From Rhodoligotrophos defluvii (GTDB lineage: Bacteria; Pseudomonadota; Alphaproteobacteria; Rhizobiales; Im1): a stretch of 64,000 nucleotides of DNA. The stretch spans positions 1 to 64,000 of the forward strand of contig NZ_SZZM01000009.1 in assembly GCF_005281615.1 (NCBI RefSeq), given 5' to 3'. The translations under genes and the position numbers were made by a program. Of this stretch, positions 58,933 to 64,000 are shown piece after piece. The notes under the pieces were generated by a model that was not told the DNA's origin, did no database searches, and saw nothing but the letters and a program-made list of their open reading frames with translations. Each line of letters opens with the position of its first letter. Positions within the stretch are counted from its first letter, which is position 1.

Positions 58933-60996
58933 TCAAGCGGCCTCGGCCCTGGCCGTTGCCTTGGCCAATTCAGCTGCCCTGCCGGTCAGCTCCGCAAGGT
59001 GGTCCAGCCGATAGGTGAAGGTCCCCACGCCCGCGGTCACCGAGCGCAGTTCGATGATCAGCGTCTGCAACTCGGACTCCGGCATGTGGGCCTGCACCGT
59101 GTCCCATCCCGGCCAGCCCTCCCGCGCGTCATAGCCGAGCAGCTGCCCGCGGCGGCTGCTGACGATCTGGTTGATCCGCGCGGTGGTCTCCGACGGAACG
59201 TGCAGCTCGATGTGAACGATCGGTTCGAGCAGAACCGGTTCGCACTGCTCCATGGCCGTGGTCATCGCCAAGCGGGCGGCGGCCTTGAACGCCATTTCCG
59301 ACGAATCGACCGTGTGATAGGAGCCGTCCGACAGGTTCACCGCAATATCCACCACCGGAAAGCCGAGCGGGCCCCGGGTGAGATAGTCCCGCACGCCCGC
59401 TTCCACCGCCGGGATATATTGCTTCGGCACGACGCCGCCCGTGATCGTGTCGGTGAAGGCGAAGCCTGAGCCGCGGGGCCGCGGTGCAACCTCCAGCACG
59501 ACGTCGCCGAACTGGCCGTGCCCGCCGGACTGCTTCTTGTGCCGCCCGCGGGCATTCGCGCTCTTGCGGATGGTCTCGCAATAGGCGATCCGGCGCGGTT
59601 CGGCCCGCGCGGTCACCCCGAACTTGCTCGCCAGCCGCTCCAGCGCCACCCGCAGATGGACCTCGCCCTGCCCCCACAACACCATCTCCCGCGTGGTGCT
59701 GTTGTGGTCGAGCCGCAAGGCAGGATCCTCCGCCATCAGCTTCTGCAGCGAGGCGGTGAGCTTCACCTCGTCCTTGCGGTCCGCAACCGATACGGCAAGG
59801 CCATAGACAGGCTCGGAATGCCGCCCGTCCAAGAGCTGCTCGGGCGCTGTCTTGCCCTCGGCGATCGTCTCTCCGGAACCGATCGACTCGAGCCGGCCGA
59901 GGGCAACCGTCTCGCCCGTCATCCCCTTGGCAAGCTTCTTCTGCTCTTGCCCGACCAGTGCGAAAACGCCGGCAATGCGCTCGCCCTGGCCGCTGCGGCC
60001 GGTAACCGTATCGCCGTCCGAGAGCGCGCCTGCCAGAACCCGCACCAGCGACAGCTTGCCTCCATGGGCCGTGTGGATCGTTTTCACGACCTGCGCGAGA
60101 CCGCCGCTTCCGGCCACCGGCTTGGCGCCCAGCCTGCGCGCGGTTTCCGAAATATCCGGCGCCTCGTGCCGCAAGGCCTTGAGCAGCCGGAACACGCCGT
60201 TGCCCTTCTCCGCCGCGCCCATCAGCACCGGCGTGATCATGCCCTCCGCCAGCTCGCGTCTGAGGTCGTCGAACACCAGGTCGCGGGGCGGCTCCAAATC
60301 TTCGAGCAGCTGCTCCATCAGGCTGTCGTCGTAGTCGGCAAGCTTCTCCAGCATCTGGAAGCGCGCCTCCGCCTTGCGGGCGGCAAGGTCGCCGGGCACC
60401 TCCACCACCTCGCTGGGCGCGTGCTCGCGATAGAGGAACGCACGGTCGAGCGCGAGGTCAATGAACCCGGCGATGATGCCGTTCTGCCATATGGGTATCT
60501 GGCGCAACACCAGCGGTCGGGCGCTGGCGGGCTGCAGCATCTCGAGCACGTCGCGGATGCGGCCCTCGGCCTTGTCCACCTTGTTGATGAACAGGAACCG
60601 CGGGACGTGAAGCTCATCCAGCTGCTTCAGGATGAGCTGCAGCGCAGGCACTTTCTTGGCATCGGCCTCGCAGACCACCACAGCCGCGTCGCACACGCTC
60701 AGGGCCGCTTTCTGGTCCTCGGCAAATTCGATCGATCCCGGGCAATCGAGAAAAGTGAAGCTTTCGCCGAGGAAGCTGGTGGTGGCGATGTTCATTTCCA
60801 CGGTCATCGCGTGCGCGCGGGCTTCGGGCGAACTGTCGCCCACCGTGTTGCCTTGACCGACGCTACCCTGACGCGGGGTCGCGCCGCTACGGCAGAGCAG
60901 CGCTTCGAGCAAGCTCGTCTTGCCGGATTGATAGGGACCCACGATTGCGATGCACCGCGGTCCCTTCGCAGGTCTGCCGCCGCCAGCCTTCTCCAT
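58933..60996 (-). CDS. Elongation factor G-like GTPase
   Basis: 687 residues with EF-G domain order (G, II, III, IV, V) but divergent. The P-loop reads GPYQSGKTS (20-28) where EF-G has GHIDAGKTT. G3 reads DCPGS (84-88), with Ser88 in the place of the catalytic His of DTPGH. G4 is NKVD (138-141). Domain IV keeps GGHGQFGDVVLEV. Such EF-G-like paralogs are found beside true EF-G and are probably not the translocase; ribosome-associated roles are suspected. ATG at 60996 with GGAGGA upstream. Confidence 0.88.
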   Translation of the reverse strand: MEKAGGGRPAKGPRCIAIVGPYQSGKTSLLEALLCRSGATPRQGSVGQGNTVGDSSPEARAHAMTVEMNIATTSFLGESFTFLDCPGSIEFAEDQKAALSVCDAAVVVCEADAKKVPALQLILKQLDELHVPRFLFINKVDKAEGRIRDVLEMLQPASARPLVLRQIPIWQNGIIAGFIDLALDRAFLYREHAPSEVVEVPGDLAARKAEARFQMLEKLADYDDSLMEQLLEDLEPPRDLVFDDLRRELAEGMITPVLMGAAEKGNGVFRLLKALRHEAPDISETARRLGAKPVAGSGGLAQVVKTIHTAHGGKLSLVRVLAGALSDGDTVTGRSGQGERIAGVFALVGQEQKKLAKGMTGETVALGRLESIGSGETIAEGKTAPEQLLDGRHSEPVYGLAVSVADRKDEVKLTASLQKLMAEDPALRLDHNSTTREMVLWGQGEVHLRVALERLASKFGVTARAEPRRIAYCETIRKSANARGRHKKQSGGHGQFGDVVLEVAPRPRGSGFAFTDTITGGVVPKQYIPAVEAGVRDYLTRGPLGFPVVDIAVNLSDGSYHTVDSSEMAFKAAARLAMTTAMEQCEPVLLEPIVHIELHVPSETTARINQIVSSRRGQLLGYDAREGWPGWDTVQAHMPESELQTLIIELRSVTAGVGTFTYRLDHLAELTGRAAELAKATARAEAA

Positions 60997-61328
60997 GGTT
61001 CGTCCTCCGTGTCGGGGAGCACGAGCGGCGCGGGGCGCTAAGCGGAACGGGCCCAGCGCGTCGAGGCGCTCCCAATCCCAACCGATGCGCGCGATCGTCC
61101 GGCGGCCGCGACCCGCCGCCCGGCTCGCGCAGCCTCACCGGCAGCCTCATCGAGAGGTGCCGGCCGTTCGCTTCACGCGACTTCGTGTCGCTATGGTCCG
61201 CTTCATCGGCGCGAAGTGCAAGAGCGAAGTGGACCTGAGCACAAATACCGGTTACCGGGGATCGTCTCGATGGCACTTTGGTGCCATCATCGTGTTCACG
61301 CGACAACCGCTCGATTGGGACCGAGAAC
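60997..61328. promoter_or_regulatory. Divergent promoter region, EF-G-like / superoxide dismutase
   Basis: 332 bp between divergent genes with no credible coding frame. It must hold both promoters, but no -35/-10 pair stands out. A short GCGAAGTGGA stretch near 61226 resembles the head of the intergenic repeat; the match is too short to call a third copy. Confidence 0.3.
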
Positions 61329-62054
61329 ATGCACAAGCGAGAGTTCCTTCTTGGGATGTCGGCCGTCCTCGGCCTTGCGCCATTCGCTGTTTTCGCACGG
61401 CAAACGCCCTTGGCTGCCCAGGAGCAGGCCACCTTCTCTCTCGATCCCCTCCCCTATGCAGCCGACGCGCTGGAGCCGGTCATCGACCGCCAGACCATGG
61501 TGCTGCACCACGACAAGCACCACCAGGCCTATGTGGATGCACTCAACAAGGCAGTTGCCGAGGACTCGGAGCTGGCAGGTAGGTCGCTGGAGGAGCTTCT
61601 GGCCGACGCCGGCAACCTGCCCGACGTGGTGCGCAACAACGCCGGCGGACACTGGAACCACACGTTTTTCTGGCAGATCATGGCGCCTCCCGCCAATTCC
61701 GGCAGCCCATCGCCTGAATTGGCCGAGGCGATCGAGCAAAGCTTCGGCTCCATGGACGAGATGAAGGCGGCATTCGAAGCCGCGGGCAAGGGCCGTTTCG
61801 GCTCTGGCTGGGTGTGGCTCATCGTGCGTGAGGACGGCACCCTTGCCATCACCTCGACCCCCAACCAGGACAACCCGCTGATGGACGTGGCCGAGGAGCA
61901 GGGCACCCCCATCCTCGGCAACGACCTGTGGGAGCACGCCTATTACCTCAAGTATAACAACCGGCGGGCGGACTACCTGAAAGCGTGGTGGCAGGTTGTC
62001 AACTGGCCGGAAGTGTCCAAGCGTTACGACGCCGCCATCGAGGCTGCCGATTGA
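61329..62054 (+). CDS. Exported Mn-type superoxide dismutase
   Basis: 241 residues. An N-terminal Tat-like or Sec signal (MHKREFLLGMSAVLGLAPFAVFA) precedes a complete Fe/Mn-SOD. Metal ligands are H60 (LHHDKHH), H111 (HWNHTFFW), D199 and H203 (NDLWEHAYY). NNAGGHWN (Gly, not Gln, at the iron-type position) with TPNQDNPLM (Gln) is the Mn-type pattern. Alphaproteobacterial Fe/Mn-SODs are usually cytosolic; the signal implies a periplasmic enzyme. ATG at 61329; the frame extends upstream without a better start. Confidence 0.9.
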   Translation: MHKREFLLGMSAVLGLAPFAVFARQTPLAAQEQATFSLDPLPYAADALEPVIDRQTMVLHHDKHHQAYVDALNKAVAEDSELAGRSLEELLADAGNLPDVVRNNAGGHWNHTFFWQIMAPPANSGSPSPELAEAIEQSFGSMDEMKAAFEAAGKGRFGSGWVWLIVREDGTLAITSTPNQDNPLMDVAEEQGTPILGNDLWEHAYYLKYNNRRADYLKAWWQVVNWPEVSKRYDAAIEAAD

Positions 62055-62085
62055 CTTGGGTGTCCTGCCGGTCAATCCATCACCT

Positions 62086-63252
62086 ATGGAACGATCACAG
62101 CCGGTCATCGTCGGCGGCGGCATAGCCGGCCTCGCGGCAGCCTTGGCGCTCGCCCGCGCCGGCTGCCCGTCGCGGGTACTCGAGCAGGCGGCAAGCTTCG
62201 AGGAAATTGGGGCCGGCCTGCAGCTCGGCCCCAACGGCATGCGCGCTCTGGATGCGCTGGGACTGACCGAGATCATCACCCCGAAGCTGGTGGCGCCGCG
62301 CGCGATCGAGATCCGCGACGGGCTGACGGGTCGGCTGTTGACGGCCGTGCCCCTCGGCGATGCTGTCCTGCAGCGGTTCGGCGCGCCCTACCGCGTGGTG
62401 CACCGGGCCGATCTCCTCGGGGCTCTGCTTGCCGCCGCGCGCCAGGAGCCGCTGATCTCGCTTGAAACCGGAAGCCCCGTTGCCGCCATCGCTCCCGAAC
62501 AAGGGAGTGCACGCGTCACCCTCAGGAACGGCTCGACCCTGACTGCGCCGGCAGTCATCGGGGCCGACGGGGTAAGGTCGGCGGTTCGCGTCGCGCTGAT
62601 CGGCGATGGCGACCCCGTCTACGCCAACCACACGCTCTACCGCGCCCTCATCCTGCGCCGGAAGGCACCGCCCGTCGCCACCGATGATCTGGTCACCCTC
62701 TGGCTCTGCCCCGGTGGCCACGTCGTCCACTATCCGGTGAGCGGTGGTGAGCGGGTCAACATCGTGGCCGCCTTCGACAGTCATTGGCACGAGCCGGGCT
62801 GGGCGGCCCATGGCTCCAAGCGCGCCCTGCTCACGGCGTTCGGGGCCGTCGTGCCGGAGCTGCGCGCCGTTCTGGACGGCACGGACCGTTGGCTCAAATG
62901 GGCGGCGGTGGACCGTCTTCCGGCGCAACGTTGGGGCGTCGGCGCCGTCACTTTGATCGGCGATGCCGCCCATCCTGTGCTGCCCTATCTCGCGCAAGGC
63001 GCGAGCATGGCGCTCGAAGATGCGGTCGTGCTCGGGCGGAAGCTTGCCGCCGGCCGCGATTTTGCCAGTGCCTTCCGGGCCTACGAAGCCGAGCGGCAGC
63101 CGCGCACCGCCCGTATGCAGAGTCAATGCCGGCAGGTCGGCCGGGCCTATCATGCCCGTGGCCCGGTCAGGCTCGTCCGCAACGCGATGCTGCGGTTGAT
63201 GCGGCCCGCGCAATCCTACGCCCGCATGGCCTGGATCTATGATTGGGCCTGA
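62086..63252 (+). CDS. FAD-dependent aromatic-ring monooxygenase (PHBH/UbiH class)
   Basis: 388 residues. Group A flavoprotein hydroxylase with the dinucleotide motif PVIVGGGIAGLAAALALARAG, the DG motif VIGADGVRSAVR, and the GD motif TLIGDAAHPVLPYLAQGASM. Closest in style to 3-hydroxybenzoate 6-hydroxylase/salicylate hydroxylase-like enzymes; the substrate is not evident. The ATG at 62086 gives the usual short N-terminus but has a poor ribosome site. It follows the SOD gene by 31 bp and could be co-transcribed. Confidence 0.85.
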   Translation: MERSQPVIVGGGIAGLAAALALARAGCPSRVLEQAASFEEIGAGLQLGPNGMRALDALGLTEIITPKLVAPRAIEIRDGLTGRLLTAVPLGDAVLQRFGAPYRVVHRADLLGALLAAARQEPLISLETGSPVAAIAPEQGSARVTLRNGSTLTAPAVIGADGVRSAVRVALIGDGDPVYANHTLYRALILRRKAPPVATDDLVTLWLCPGGHVVHYPVSGGERVNIVAAFDSHWHEPGWAAHGSKRALLTAFGAVVPELRAVLDGTDRWLKWAAVDRLPAQRWGVGAVTLIGDAAHPVLPYLAQGASMALEDAVVLGRKLAAGRDFASAFRAYEAERQPRTARMQSQCRQVGRAYHARGPVRLVRNAMLRLMRPAQSYARMAWIYDWA

Positions 63253-63712
63253 ACGGGCCTTGCCCGGCGCGCCCCTGTTCCGGCAGCCGGGTCCAGTTTG
63301 CCTACTCGACAGGATGGCGTGCCGCGCCTATTGATGTCACGCTCGTGTCTCGGGCAGAATGCCCGTTCGGAGAAGCGTCGAGCTTTGCCCGCTGCGATGA
63401 GCGCATGATCCAGCGGAGGATCGTCCGGCTGGATCATGCGCCTGCCTCGCAATACAGGCATCTGGATTGAAAAGGGAGCCTTGAAGGCAACTGTCCGAGC
63501 GACGGGCACTTTCCACCATGACCGTCGATCAGCAGCCCGAAATACAGCGGGAACCGGAAAAGGCTTGGCCCTCGCTTGTGTCACCTCCGAAAATGGAAGC
63601 AGCTCCTGTTTACAACTCATAGACACATTAGTCAACAAAAGCGCGCAAAGGTAGTGTTTACATCGGCGGTTTTTGTTCGCGACCTTCGCGCGGACGGCGA
63701 GGCTCGAGCGGC
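63253..63712. other. Intergenic region with a long inverted repeat
   Basis: 460 bp between convergent genes. It contains a 13-bp perfect inverted repeat, GCGCATGATCCAG (63401-63413) and CTGGATCATGCGC (63429-63441), extended to 14 bp by an inner C-G pair. There is no T-tract. GCATGATCC/GGATCATGC arms recur in intergenic repeats of Rhizobiales. Frames through this stretch on either strand lack ribosome sites and motifs. Nothing else seen. Confidence 0.5.
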
Positions 63713-64000
63713 TCAATGGCCGGGATTGGGCCCGCGCGTGTTGCCCAGTGGCGCGCTGAAATCGCCCGGGCGGCGCACCGCGGCATAGCCGGTGGCGCAA
63801 ATGCCCGCCTGGCAGCGGAAATCACCGAGCTCACGGGTGTTGTTGCAGCCATAGCCCAGGCTGGTGGTCCAGAACTGCCCCGCACGCCTGACGCATTCAT
63901 CGCGCGCATCGCGAATTCCGGCCTGGAAGTCTGCCCGGGCCGCACTGGCGTCGAGCAGCACGAGCAGAAGGCAAAGCGCAGCCCACCCCCATGCAGCGAG
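63713..64000 (-). CDS. Secreted Cys-containing protein, N-terminus outside the window
   Basis: 95 codons remain, read from the window edge. They begin with the end of a signal peptide (LAAWGWAALCLLLVLLDASA, then cleavage near ARA). The mature part has four Cys (DECVRR, GYGCNN, FRCQAG, ICATGY) likely to form two disulfides, and ends NTRGPNPGH. Family not recognised. The start codon lies beyond base 64000. Confidence 0.6.
   Translation of the reverse strand, partial: LAAWGWAALCLLLVLLDASAARADFQAGIRDARDECVRRAGQFWTTSLGYGCNNTRELGDFRCQAGICATGYAAVRRPGDFSAPLGNTRGPNPGH

Noticed and set aside
61216-61250. Third copy of the intergenic repeat
   Set aside because: Only about 10 bp (GCGAAGTGGA) match the repeat head; the rest does not align.

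Overview
The window is GC-rich, gene-dense chromosomal DNA from an alphaproteobacterium, most likely a member of the Hyphomicrobiales (Rhizobiales). The signs are the gene orders tpiA-secG, ppiD-trpE-trpG-trpD-trpC-moaC-moeA, yqeY-dnaG-rpoD beside carA/carB, and greA-lrp-trxB-lysR(LsrB/VtlR-like). Two copies of a dispersed intergenic repeat of the type common in that order support this. No CRISPR array, insertion sequence, prophage or rRNA was seen. One tRNA gene is present.

Layout. 1-9.3 kb: housekeeping genes (partial secG, tpiA, the periplasmic chaperone ppiD, a tightly coupled trpEGDC operon running into moaC and moeA). 9.5-16 kb: accessory genes, namely an MHS-type transporter, a DUF3309 micro-protein, a minus-strand stress cassette (EF-hand protein, repeat-rich secreted protein, ECF sigma factor, putative anti-sigma factor, periplasmic metal-sensor-like protein), then a homocysteine-methyltransferase-like gene with a cupin gene. 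16-28.4 kb: an IclR-controlled catabolic operon combining a metallo-beta-lactamase-fold hydrolase, an FAD-linked oxidase, an aconitase-type two-subunit hydratase, an isocitrate-lyase-family lyase, a complete Liv-type ABC importer and a two-domain alpha/beta hydrolase-like protein. 28.6-34.4 kb: a signalling module with an exported c-heme (DUF3365) sensor translationally coupled to a hybrid histidine kinase, a single-domain response regulator, and a receiver-adenylate cyclase. 34.7-41.9 kb: a Tat-exported amidohydrolase, a 1021-residue effector-like protein of unknown function, tRNA-Ile2(CAU), a SIMPL protein and small genes. 41.9-55 kb: rpoD, dnaG, yqeY, carA, carB and greA, interrupted by two unrecognised genes that share a C-terminal domain. 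55.3-64 kb: lrp, trxB, an LsrB/VtlR-like LysR gene followed by what looks like an sRNA gene, an EF-G-like GTPase, an exported Mn-type superoxide dismutase, an FAD monooxygenase and a partial secreted protein.

How the parts work together. The 16.9-28.4 kb operon reads as uptake plus catabolism of a dicarboxylate-like compound: Liv import, hydration/isomerisation by the LeuC/LeuD-like pair, C-C cleavage by the lyase, with an IclR regulator and a 21-bp palindrome at the divergent promoter. The heme module can be read as a periplasmic redox or gas sensor feeding a phosphorelay that ends in cAMP synthesis. The most novel-looking items are the two proteins sharing a C-terminal DF..MH domain, the sRNA-like gene after the LysR gene, the heme-kinase-cyclase module, and the 1021-residue protein with a C-terminal duplicated domain.

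All functional statements rest on motif recognition by eye. No database search was run.
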